A DNA stretch of 64,000 nucleotides from Gammaproteobacteria bacterium (lineage in GTDB: Bacteria > Pseudomonadota > Gammaproteobacteria > Steroidobacterales > Steroidobacteraceae). Both the position numbers and the translations under genes were made by a program. Every line of letters starts with the position of its first letter. The first letter of the stretch is position 1. Shown piece after piece: positions 17,760-25,452 of this stretch. Below the pieces are notes generated by a model that worked only from the letters and a program-made list of their open reading frames with translations, was not told the origin of the DNA and ran no database searches. The DNA is taken from assembly GCA_018970145.1 (NCBI GenBank), contig JAGWWY010000009.1, positions 1 through 64,000 of the forward strand, written 5' to 3'.

Positions 17760-17791
17760 AAGAAGGCCGGCGAAAGCCGGCCTTCTTTTTT
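17760..17791 (+). terminator. Rho-independent terminator of receptor 2
   Basis: AAGAAGGCCGGC (17760-17771), loop GAAA, GCCGGCCTTCTT (17776-17787), then a T-run to 17791. It is a classic GAAA-tetraloop terminator 22 bases after the stop. Because the stem is flanked by A and T runs it could also work for the convergent operon ending at 17824. Confidence 0.9.
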
Positions 17792-17823
17792 AGCGAAAAA
17801 GATTGGCGAGAAAAGTCTTCTAT

Positions 17824-18393
17824 TCAGCCGACCGGCGCGAGGGGGCAATAGTCCTCCTTCTCGACGACATCAACCACGAAGGAAAGCTTCGCCATTCCGC
17901 CGATGATGGCCATCACTACGCCCAGTTCCAAAATCTGCGCTTCGGAAAAGCGCTCGCGCAGACGCGCGAATAAAGCTGGGCTCAGCGCACCTCTCATATT
18001 GGTCAGCACCATCTGGTCTGCGTATTCGATGACGGCCAACTCCGCTGCGTCGAAGAGTTCCGAGTCAACCTGCTCCGCCGCCATCGACGCTGTTTGTGCC
18101 GGCGAGAGTCCCGCTGCGATCGCACCAGGAATATTTTGTTTGTTGCAGGTGCGACAGCCGTGTACGAGCGAGAGCCGCAGTCGTGCGATTTGCTTGTAGC
18201 GCTGCTCGACGACGCCTCCAAAGAAAACCTTCGCGTAGAACTCGTTCATGACGAGATCGAGAAGATGAGGCGCCTGAGCAAAGACCTCGATAAAGGTCGG
18301 CTCACCGGTGAGTGCGTTCAGCATGTCCCAAGCTGGGGCGACGTCTGCGCCCAACTCGGTCCGAGGCGTACGTGTGAATAGCGTGTCCGTCAT
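17824..18393 (-). CDS. Carboxymuconolactone decarboxylase / AhpD-like protein
   Basis: 189 residues from the ATG at 18393, whose bases overlap the stop of the upstream dehydrogenase (TAATG). The CMD helix carries C-R-T-C (in V-H-G-C-R-T-C-N-K-Q-N), the redox pair of AhpD-like proteins; the His normally four residues after the second Cys is Asn. It is the last gene of a five-gene minus-strand unit (RO2, HMGS-DUF35, thiolase, SDR, this). Members act as peroxidase partners or decarboxylases; which one applies is unknown. Confidence 0.85.
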   Translation of the reverse strand: MTDTLFTRTPRTELGADVAPAWDMLNALTGEPTFIEVFAQAPHLLDLVMNEFYAKVFFGGVVEQRYKQIARLRLSLVHGCRTCNKQNIPGAIAAGLSPAQTASMAAEQVDSELFDAAELAVIEYADQMVLTNMRGALSPALFARLRERFSEAQILELGVVMAIIGGMAKLSFVVDVVEKEDYCPLAPVG

Positions 18394-19292
18394 TAGCGAT
18401 CGCCAACTTTGAACCAGTCGGGAATACCTCCTGGCCAGACATCGCCCCACATCTGATTGCCGCCATCGACGACGAGTGTCTCACCAGTGATGAACTTACC
18501 CGTGATATCGGCACCGACATGTACGACGGACTGCGCGATATCGAACGCATCGCCGTACTGACGCAGCGGGTTCGCGTTACCGAATCGGGCGGCAGCCTCC
18601 GGAGGGTAGACGTTCAATCCTTCGGTGGCGATCGAGCCCGGCGAGATGCAATTGACACGGATGCCAAGCGGCGCCCATTCGATCGCGACGGACTTACTGA
18701 GATAGATGACGCCGGCGCGCGCCGCGCAGGTGTGGGCCACTTGCGGCATGCCGCGCCATACATTAGCCACGATATTGACGATTGAACCGCGGCTCTTTTG
18801 ATCGCGCCACGCTTTGGCGGCGGCTTGCATCATCCACCAGGTGCCGTTGAGATTGGTGTCGATGACCGCGTTCCATCCTTTGACGGAGTAGTCGATCGCC
18901 GGTTGCGGAAACTGCCCGCCGCCATTATTTATCTGCAGGTCGAGTTTGCCGAAACGCTGAATGGTCTCATCGATCAGGGCGTTCACCTGTTCGGGATCGC
19001 GAATCGTCATAGCGCGATAGCCAATGTCGCGACCGAGATTCGTGCGGATACTCTCGGCGGTTTCGGCGAGTCGATCTTCTCGGCGGCCACAGATCATCAC
19101 ATCGGCGCCGAGACGAGTGAGCAAAAATGCCATCGCTCGCCCAAGTCCGCTGCCACCGCCGGATATGAGACAAACCTTGCCGGCTAGAAGATCGTCTCGG
19201 AAAGCATGCGGACGCTTTGCGAGCTCCTCATCCGTCAAACCCCATTGACGGGTTGCTGGTGGAGGTCGCTTGAGTGGGGTGGTAGCTGACAT
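18393..19292 (-). CDS. Short-chain dehydrogenase/reductase, enoyl-CoA reductase-like (SDR A)
   Basis: 299 residues with an N-terminal extension of about 35. The nucleotide loop is S-G-G-G-S-G-L-G and the N-N-A-G element is N-N-G-G-G. The usual catalytic Tyr-x3-Lys is missing: the aligned segment reads H-T-C-A-A-R-A-G-V, as in peroxisomal trans-2-enoyl-CoA and 2,4-dienoyl-CoA reductases, which do not use that Tyr. NADPH reduction of an unsaturated acyl-CoA is therefore the best guess. It sits between the thiolase and the CMD gene, and overlaps the latter by one base. Confidence 0.85.
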   Translation of the reverse strand: MSATTPLKRPPPATRQWGLTDEELAKRPHAFRDDLLAGKVCLISGGGSGLGRAMAFLLTRLGADVMICGRREDRLAETAESIRTNLGRDIGYRAMTIRDPEQVNALIDETIQRFGKLDLQINNGGGQFPQPAIDYSVKGWNAVIDTNLNGTWWMMQAAAKAWRDQKSRGSIVNIVANVWRGMPQVAHTCAARAGVIYLSKSVAIEWAPLGIRVNCISPGSIATEGLNVYPPEAAARFGNANPLRQYGDAFDIAQSVVHVGADITGKFITGETLVVDGGNQMWGDVWPGGIPDWFKVGDR

Positions 19293-19311
19293 TCGAGCCT
19301 CGTAGACCTAA

Positions 19312-20514
19312 TTAAAGTGATTTCAAACCGAACAGGGAGACGCTGGCGATATTTCGGTTGGGAATACCGCCGAGGTTGTGGCTGAGGCCGATGCTAGGTG
19401 CAGCCAATTGACGCGGTCCCGCTCGTCCGAGCAACTGGTTGTAAATCTCGTAGACCATCCTGATACCGGAGGCACCAACGGGATGACCAAAGCATTTCAA
19501 ACCGCCGTCGGTTTGGCAGGGATTGCGACCGTTTCGGTCGAAGCAGCCATCGAGGATATCTCGCACCGCCTGGCCCTCATCGGCAAAGCCGAGATCCTCC
19601 ATCAACACCAGTTCGGTAATCGAAAAACAATCATGTACCTCCAGCAGTGACACTTCCCGCCGTGGATCGGTGATTCCCGCTTCGTGATATGCGCGTTGGG
19701 CGGCTAGCCGAGTCGTGGGCGTGTACGCTCCGTCCCAACCCGCATGCGACAACTCGTAACCGTTCGAGGGGACGAGTTGCATGGCTTTGATGACGACAGC
19801 ATCGTGCCGACCCATTTGACGGGCGATTTCCGGCGTAGTGACGATAGCGCAGGCGGCGCCATCGGAGACTCCGCAGCAATCGAGCACGCCGAGCGGCGAT
19901 GCGATCATCGGAGCTGCCAGCACTTGCTCGATGGATATTTCTTTGCGCAAATGGGCTTTCGGCGAAGCCATAGCATTGGCGTGACTTTTCACCGAGACAT
20001 GCGCCATCGCTTGCTTGAGTTGATCGATGGCGATTCCATGCTTCGCCGCGTAGGCGGCACCGAGCTGTGCAAAAGCCCCGGGTGGAGTGAATCCGGGCTG
20101 CCAAAGATCCTCGAAGGTACCTTTGGTTCGTTCAGGTAAGCCGCCAAAGCCAGTATCTTTGAGCTTCTCGACACCCATGGCCAGCGCGATGTCACAGGCA
20201 CCCGCAGCAACAGCATAGGCCGCGCCGCGCAGCGCTTCTGTGCCCGTCGCGCACAAATTCTCAACGCGTGTCACGGGAATGTTCGGCAATCTCAATGCCA
20301 TCGACAACGATAGCGCTGACTTGGAGACGCTTTGTTCATCGTAGAAAACGCCAAGCCACGCCGCGTCAAGTTGATCACGGCCGATACCGGCATCCCGAGT
20401 CGCCTCATCGAAGGCCTCTCGCATCAGATCGTCTGCGCCTGCGTCCCACCGCTCGCCAAATCGAGCGCAGCCCATGCCGATGATGGCGACTTTGTCCCGT
20501 ATGCCTTTCGCCAT
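19312..20514 (-). CDS. SCP-x-type thiolase
   Basis: 400 residues. Cys88 in E-N-L-C-A-T-G-T is the expected acyl-accepting Cys, and H-D-C-F-S-I-T-E-L and G-H-P-V-G-A-S-G complete the SCP-x/lipid-transfer thiolase pattern. The second Cys of classical thiolases is not in its usual place, as is normal for this group. The gene follows the HMGS-DUF35 fusion with a two-base gap, so they probably form a complex, as Ltp2/DUF35 aldolases and the PhlABC acyltransferase do. Role: C-C bond cleavage or formation on a CoA ester. Confidence 0.88.
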   Translation of the reverse strand: MAKGIRDKVAIIGMGCARFGERWDAGADDLMREAFDEATRDAGIGRDQLDAAWLGVFYDEQSVSKSALSLSMALRLPNIPVTRVENLCATGTEALRGAAYAVAAGACDIALAMGVEKLKDTGFGGLPERTKGTFEDLWQPGFTPPGAFAQLGAAYAAKHGIAIDQLKQAMAHVSVKSHANAMASPKAHLRKEISIEQVLAAPMIASPLGVLDCCGVSDGAACAIVTTPEIARQMGRHDAVVIKAMQLVPSNGYELSHAGWDGAYTPTTRLAAQRAYHEAGITDPRREVSLLEVHDCFSITELVLMEDLGFADEGQAVRDILDGCFDRNGRNPCQTDGGLKCFGHPVGASGIRMVYEIYNQLLGRAGPRQLAAPSIGLSHNLGGIPNRNIASVSLFGLKSL

Positions 20515-20516
20515 GG

Positions 20517-21971
20517 TCAGTGACTTCCGTTACGAAATCCGACGACAGGTGCGGCTTTCCAGAAGTATCGACGGAATCCGCGCAGGCGATCGACATCTTT
20601 TAGACGAAAAACGAACCGTACCTCCTGACCGACGGCAGCTTCATTCGGTGCGAAGTCGGTGAATTCGATGAACGCGTTGCCGCCGCTTTCGAACGCGACG
20701 TTACCGTATACCAACGGCGGCCGTTGACTATAGGCAAGCCAGTCTTCTGTGAAAGTCTTGATACGCCCGTGCTGTTCGTTGAGTGCAATGGGATCTTGCC
20801 GGCCAAGTTGACGACAGCTCGGTTCAACACAGGCGCCACTGAGGGGAAATTGGATCGTCCCGCAGCGAACACAGCGACCGCCGGTCAAGGTCAACAGTTC
20901 GTCGTGCCGTCGCCATGCAACCGTTTGTGCCGTACGGTTGTCACGCTCGCTACGCATCCCGAACTCCGGCGTCAACAAGCCGCAGTGTGCGAGAAATCGC
21001 GTGTACGACTGCTCTTCGAGTCGCTCCTGCAGGGCTGTCGCGACTGGTCTTGAACGACGCCATGCGTCGATCGCCGAGGTGACTTCAAACAAAAGCACAT
21101 CAACGCCTTGTCCGAACCCCACGAGTACGATGCGCTCACCAGCGTTAGCCTTCTCCAGAACTGCAGCGAGCATAAGCAGCGGGTGACCCGTGCCGGTGTC
21201 TCCTACTCGATCGTACAGGTTGTCTGCCAGCCGATCTGCCGGTATGCCCGATAGCACCGCAAGTTTTTTACCGACGTTACTCGAGACGTTGACAAGCAGA
21301 TGCGCGACGTCGGTCGGCAACCACGATTTCTCGCTCAGCAGATCGACGATCGCTGCCGGTACCTGCTTTTGCCACCCTTCCTCGCTCACCCAACGCTCTT
21401 CTAGACTGTAGTCGAAGGACGAATCGGCAAGCCGGTGATGGTCAACGAAATCCGCTGCGTGATGACTGCTACCTACATATCGCGCGATGACCGCTCCGTC
21501 GCCGACGAGGAGCGCAGCTCCCGCGTGACCATAAGTCATTTCCTGCTCGCTTCCCGGCTTTGCGAGTCGACGATCCGCTCCGATCACCAGCGTGTTCTTT
21601 GACGATGAGTGGAGCATCGCCTGCGCCAAACTGCTGGTACCGGCGCGTTGTGAGCCGGCAGAATCCTGCGTGCTGACGGTCGACGAGAGCCCGAGCGCGC
21701 CGGCCACGATTGTCGCGTTGCTGCGATCGGCAAACGGCAGTGTCGTCGACGCCAGCACGACGTTTGAGATCGATTGCCGCGCGATGTCGCGCAAGGCTCC
21801 TCTGGCCGCTTCGACACCCATCGTCAGGGTGTCTTCGTCCCAATTGCAGACAGTGCGTTCGCCTCGCTGCCGGTTCAGCCCCGGATTGACCCAAGCCATC
21901 GCTCTTGCCACGACGGCCCGCGGCAGTCGCAAGCTTGGGATGCATACACCGAATGCGAGCACTCCGCGCAT
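20517..21971 (-). CDS. HMG-CoA synthase-like domain fused to DUF35 (Zn ribbon + OB fold)
   Basis: 484 residues. I use the ATG at 21971, one base after the stop of RO2; an upstream codon at 22040 would lie inside RO2. Residues 1-330 are a thiolase-fold domain of the HMG-CoA synthase type, opening G-V-L-A-F-G-V-C-I-P. At the nucleophile position the sequence is A-G-S-Q-R-A-G-T, with Ser107-Gln108 in place of Cys. Residues 345-484 are DUF35: a zinc ribbon (C-V-R-C then C-V-E-P-S-C) and an OB fold. The lost Cys and the neighbouring SCP-x thiolase suggest a partner or decarboxylating subunit rather than a true synthase. Confidence 0.82.
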   Translation of the reverse strand: MRGVLAFGVCIPSLRLPRAVVARAMAWVNPGLNRQRGERTVCNWDEDTLTMGVEAARGALRDIARQSISNVVLASTTLPFADRSNATIVAGALGLSSTVSTQDSAGSQRAGTSSLAQAMLHSSSKNTLVIGADRRLAKPGSEQEMTYGHAGAALLVGDGAVIARYVGSSHHAADFVDHHRLADSSFDYSLEERWVSEEGWQKQVPAAIVDLLSEKSWLPTDVAHLLVNVSSNVGKKLAVLSGIPADRLADNLYDRVGDTGTGHPLLMLAAVLEKANAGERIVLVGFGQGVDVLLFEVTSAIDAWRRSRPVATALQERLEEQSYTRFLAHCGLLTPEFGMRSERDNRTAQTVAWRRHDELLTLTGGRCVRCGTIQFPLSGACVEPSCRQLGRQDPIALNEQHGRIKTFTEDWLAYSQRPPLVYGNVAFESGGNAFIEFTDFAPNEAAVGQEVRFVFRLKDVDRLRGFRRYFWKAAPVVGFRNGSH

Positions 21972-21972
21972 G

Positions 21973-23184
21973 TCAGGCGGCGATCCAGTCCGCCAGCATC
22001 GGCTTAACGCGTAAGTGCTCAGGGATCCGTTCGGGTCCAATACGACGATCCAGCTCCTCGTGCCAGTGGTAGATACGACGCTCTTGATAATTCAAGTTGA
22101 TGCCGCGGAACGCACCGGATTCGACAGACTCCTGAATCTGCTCGGCAAATTGTGTGTCTTCTTCGAGGATGCGTTCGAAATTGCTCAATCGTTGTTCCCA
22201 CAGCGGCGACAACCCCTCGTCACCCCAGTCAGGAGCAAACCAGACGATTTCGATTTCCATGCTCTTGTGACCAGTCGGCCAAAATAAAATGAACGGGTTG
22301 CCGGTTGCGTCGATCGGCGTGACGAGATTCGGGTAGAGGTTGAAGGAGGGGTTGTTCGATAACGTAATTTCGGTCGCTGTCTCGATGCGTCGCATACCTC
22401 GCGTGCCGGGGTCTTGCCAGTCCGGGCGCCGGTTGGGCGTGCACATCAGCGAGTGTCCGCGCTGCCAGAGCGTGATAAACGAGCCGCGATGATCGAGGAA
22501 TCGATCAACGGTATTCTGGTGGATTGACTTCAGGTGATACACCTCGAGAAACGCATCCAGCAGAATTTTGACGTTACACCTCACCGGATAGGATTTCTTG
22601 TGTACGAAACGCACTTGCTGCGGCTGAATTTCCTCGAGCATGTTTGGGATCGGTGCGAGGTGTGGCAGCAACGGTTCTGCAGCACGATCTTCGTTGATGA
22701 AAATCCAATTGCCGATCGATTCGCATCGAACCTCTAACAGCGGAAACTTCGACAAGTCCAAATCCACGAAGTCGCGCTTGTCGCGCAGATTAATCAGACG
22801 GCCATCGAGACCGTAAGTCCATCCGTGATAGCCGCAGACAAGACCCTCGATTTTGCCGCTGCATTGCTTCACCAAGGGCGCCCCTCGATGACGACAGGAA
22901 TTGTAGAACGCGCGGACGACACCGTCTTTGCCGCGCACGACGATGATCGGGGAACCAGTTCGCTTGAAGAGGGTGAAACTACCGGGCTCGGCGATTTCAT
23001 CGGCATGACAGGCGTAGAGCCACGAGCGACGCCAGAGGTATTGCTGCTCAAGATCCAAAAAAGAAGGGTCGGTGTAGCGAGCACCGGGGATCATCGGCAG
23101 TGCGGGGAAACCGCGTGGCGGGGCGGTCCGCTCGCCCTCGGCCCGCATGCCGGCCTTCAACAATTCGACCGTGGCCGCATCCAT
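21973..23184 (-). CDS. Rieske non-heme iron oxygenase, alpha subunit (RO2)
   Basis: 403 residues; AGGAG nine bases before the ATG. Rieske ligands C97-x-H99 (C-R-H-R-G-A) and C117-x2-H120 (C-G-Y-H-G-W). The iron site follows N-V-K, not the common N-W-K, with the pattern E-V-Y-H-x4-H; Glu again replaces the bridging Asp. A later E-E-D-T-Q-F-A-E-Q-I supplies the Asp ligand. It leads the five-gene unit ending at 17824 and is divergent from a GST-like gene. It is clearly different from RO1 and RO3, so it probably acts at another step. Confidence 0.92.
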   Translation of the reverse strand: MDAATVELLKAGMRAEGERTAPPRGFPALPMIPGARYTDPSFLDLEQQYLWRRSWLYACHADEIAEPGSFTLFKRTGSPIIVVRGKDGVVRAFYNSCRHRGAPLVKQCSGKIEGLVCGYHGWTYGLDGRLINLRDKRDFVDLDLSKFPLLEVRCESIGNWIFINEDRAAEPLLPHLAPIPNMLEEIQPQQVRFVHKKSYPVRCNVKILLDAFLEVYHLKSIHQNTVDRFLDHRGSFITLWQRGHSLMCTPNRRPDWQDPGTRGMRRIETATEITLSNNPSFNLYPNLVTPIDATGNPFILFWPTGHKSMEIEIVWFAPDWGDEGLSPLWEQRLSNFERILEEDTQFAEQIQESVESGAFRGINLNYQERRIYHWHEELDRRIGPERIPEHLRVKPMLADWIAA

Positions 23185-23298
23185 TTCTTACAGCTCCTGC
23201 GCGATGATCGTAAACTTATATATCTTACCGCCGCCCGGCGCCGAAAAGAAACAAGCCTGACTGTTTTTTTGTATGGTTGCGGTGTAGAGTCGTGTCGT

Positions 23299-24219
23299 AT
23301 GGCCATACCGATACTTCACCATCACGACCCATCCCCATTCGCCGAAAAAATCCGCCTCTGCTTTGGCATCAAGGGGTTGGCTTGGCGCTCGGTAAGGGTG
23401 TCGATGGTCATGCCTCGGCCGGCCCTGTCGGCGTTGACGGGGGGTTATCGAAAGATACCCGTCATGCAAATCGGGGCAGACATCTACTGCGACACGCGCC
23501 TGATCGTTCGTGAACTCGAGCGGCGTTATCCGGCGCCCAGTCTTTTCCCGGGTGGCAGCATGGGTTTGTCGCTTGCGTTGGCCGCGTGGAGCGATCGGAC
23601 TTTCTTCGACCCCGGTGCGGGTTTGTCGATGGGTCTGAACCGCTCGTCGATTCCGTCCGAAGTGATCGATGATCGCAAGTCCTTTTTCAACTTCATGGAT
23701 TTCGATCAGCTCGAACAGGACATTCCGCACCTTCGCACGCAGTTTCGAGCGGGCCTCGCCATCGTCGAAACCATGCTCGAGGATGGGCGCGCATACGTGC
23801 TCGGCGAATCGGTGTCTTTTGCCGATATCAATGCGTATTTTCCGATCTGGATGGCACGCGGGAATTTTGGCGATGCCGCCGCGATGCTAGCCGAGTGGCC
23901 TAAGCTGCGTGCTTGGGAGCACCGCATGCAATCCTTTGGCAACGGACACCGCAGTGAAATCAGCGCAGACGCAGCGCTTGAGGAAGCGCGCGATTCGCAT
24001 TGCGAGCCCTCGAGAGGTGTCGATGCCAACGATCCTCTCGACCTACGGGAAGGTTGTCCGGTCAGTGTCGTACCAACCGACTATGGCTGCATTCCCGTCG
24101 TAGGCGAGTTGCGATCACTCGACGGTGAGAGGGTGGTGATCAACTTGCGTTCACCCGAGACCGGCGCGATCGCTGTGCACTTTCCGCGTCTGGGTTATCG
24201 AGTCAACGCCCTTGCCTGA
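23299..24219 (+). CDS. Glutathione S-transferase-like protein with C-terminal extension
   Basis: 306 residues from the ATG at 23299; the open frame begins 158 codons earlier but that part is antisense to RO2. Residues 1-75 have the thioredoxin-like GST N-domain (H-D-P-S-P-F-A-E-K-I-R, cis-Pro in K-I-P-V-M, and D-T-R-L-I-V-R-E-L). The helical C-domain runs to about 215. A further 80-90 residues (from about D-A-N-D-P-L-D-L) are not part of a normal GST and look like a small beta domain. It could act in ring opening, dehalogenation or isomerisation with glutathione. Stop-to-stop distance to the CoA-transferase is four bases. Confidence 0.8.
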   Translation: MAIPILHHHDPSPFAEKIRLCFGIKGLAWRSVRVSMVMPRPALSALTGGYRKIPVMQIGADIYCDTRLIVRELERRYPAPSLFPGGSMGLSLALAAWSDRTFFDPGAGLSMGLNRSSIPSEVIDDRKSFFNFMDFDQLEQDIPHLRTQFRAGLAIVETMLEDGRAYVLGESVSFADINAYFPIWMARGNFGDAAAMLAEWPKLRAWEHRMQSFGNGHRSEISADAALEEARDSHCEPSRGVDANDPLDLREGCPVSVVPTDYGCIPVVGELRSLDGERVVINLRSPETGAIAVHFPRLGYRVNALA

Positions 24220-24223
24220 GAGC

Positions 24224-25438
24224 TCAAATCACCCGATCAGCACGCCAGAGGTCGCGTTGCTTGGCGTCGAAGCCAAGCGATTCGAGCACCGCATCGGTGT
24301 GCTCGCCAAGCGTAGGCGGACGTTGACGGATGCCCGTCTGCGATCGCGTGAAGCGCAGCGGCAAGTCGGGAACCGGCGCCGATCTCGGCAACCCGGGGTA
24401 ATCCTCGATGGGTGTGAACCAGCGCATGGCTGCGGCTTGCGGGTCCTCGAGCGCGCTTTGCGGTGTGTAGACGGGTCCGGCCGGTATGCCCGCCGAGTCG
24501 AGTTCGCGCAGTGCGTCGCTAGTCAAGCGCGTCGAACACCAGCGATGCATTCGCTGCAAGATGGCCTCGGAGTTTTGGCCGCGCCCGTCGTCACTCTGGA
24601 AGCGCGCGTCGTCGATCCAACGCGTCAGCTCGCCCGGGTTGTCACGATCCATGAGTTTGGCCCAACGTTTGAAAAGCCCGTTGCCGACGCAGTGTGTGAG
24701 CAGGTGCCCGTCACGAGTCGCGAATACGTCCGAAGGCGCCGAGGTTTGTACGCGGTTGCCGGTGCCAACGCGGTTGATGCCTGTGACGCCTTGCTCGATG
24801 AGATGCGAGCCGAAAACAGCCAACGCCGTCGCCTGCAAGGCAGCGCTGACCTGCTGACCAGACCCGGAGCGATCCCGTTCCATGAGCGCAGCGAGGACGC
24901 CGAACGCCGACAGCACGGCGGTGGCGTAATCGACATACGGAGCAGCCGCTTTCGCAGGGCTGCCCGGCGTGCCTGTGATGTACATCGCGCCGGACATCGC
25001 CTGACCGACGCCGTCGAAGCCACCGCGCGAGGCATAGGGGCCGTGCTCACCGAAAGCGGTTTGGGTCGCGAGAATGATGCGCGGGTTGATACGCTGCAAC
25101 GATGCGAGATCCAACCCCAAAGATCGACAACTCGCGGGCGGCAAATTCACGACGACGACGTCTGCGCCGGCAACCAGTTTTTCAATGATCGGTCTGGCCG
25201 CAGGGTGACCGAGATCCAGAGTGATCGACTTTTTGTTACAACCGGTCTGCATGAAGACCGCGCCCTCACCCTGGGCTGTGACCGGTGCGATGTAGCGATC
25301 CTCACCGCCTTCTGGGCGCTCGATGCGCACCACCTCCGCGCCGAGATAGCCGAGCAACGTCGCGCAGTATGGGCCGGCGACGTAGCGGCCGAAGTCGAGT
25401 ACGCGGATATGACCGAGGATGGATTCGTTTTGATTCAT
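24224..25438 (-). CDS. CaiB/BaiF family (class III) CoA-transferase
   Basis: 404 residues from the ATG at 25438. Family marks: R-V-L-D-F-G-R-Y-V-A-G-P near the start, N-K-K-S-I-T-L-D-L, and the catalytic Asp in G-G-F-D-G-V-G-Q-A-M-S-G. It moves CoA from one acyl-CoA to a carboxylic acid without ATP. Its start codon is only 14 bases from the start of the divergent acyl-CoA dehydrogenase gene, so at least one promoter must lie inside the other gene. Likely job: activating a pathway acid. Confidence 0.92.
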   Translation of the reverse strand: MNQNESILGHIRVLDFGRYVAGPYCATLLGYLGAEVVRIERPEGGEDRYIAPVTAQGEGAVFMQTGCNKKSITLDLGHPAARPIIEKLVAGADVVVVNLPPASCRSLGLDLASLQRINPRIILATQTAFGEHGPYASRGGFDGVGQAMSGAMYITGTPGSPAKAAAPYVDYATAVLSAFGVLAALMERDRSGSGQQVSAALQATALAVFGSHLIEQGVTGINRVGTGNRVQTSAPSDVFATRDGHLLTHCVGNGLFKRWAKLMDRDNPGELTRWIDDARFQSDDGRGQNSEAILQRMHRWCSTRLTSDALRELDSAGIPAGPVYTPQSALEDPQAAAMRWFTPIEDYPGLPRSAPVPDLPLRFTRSQTGIRQRPPTLGEHTDAVLESLGFDAKQRDLWRADRVI

Positions 25439-25452
25439 GGGGGACTTGTGTA

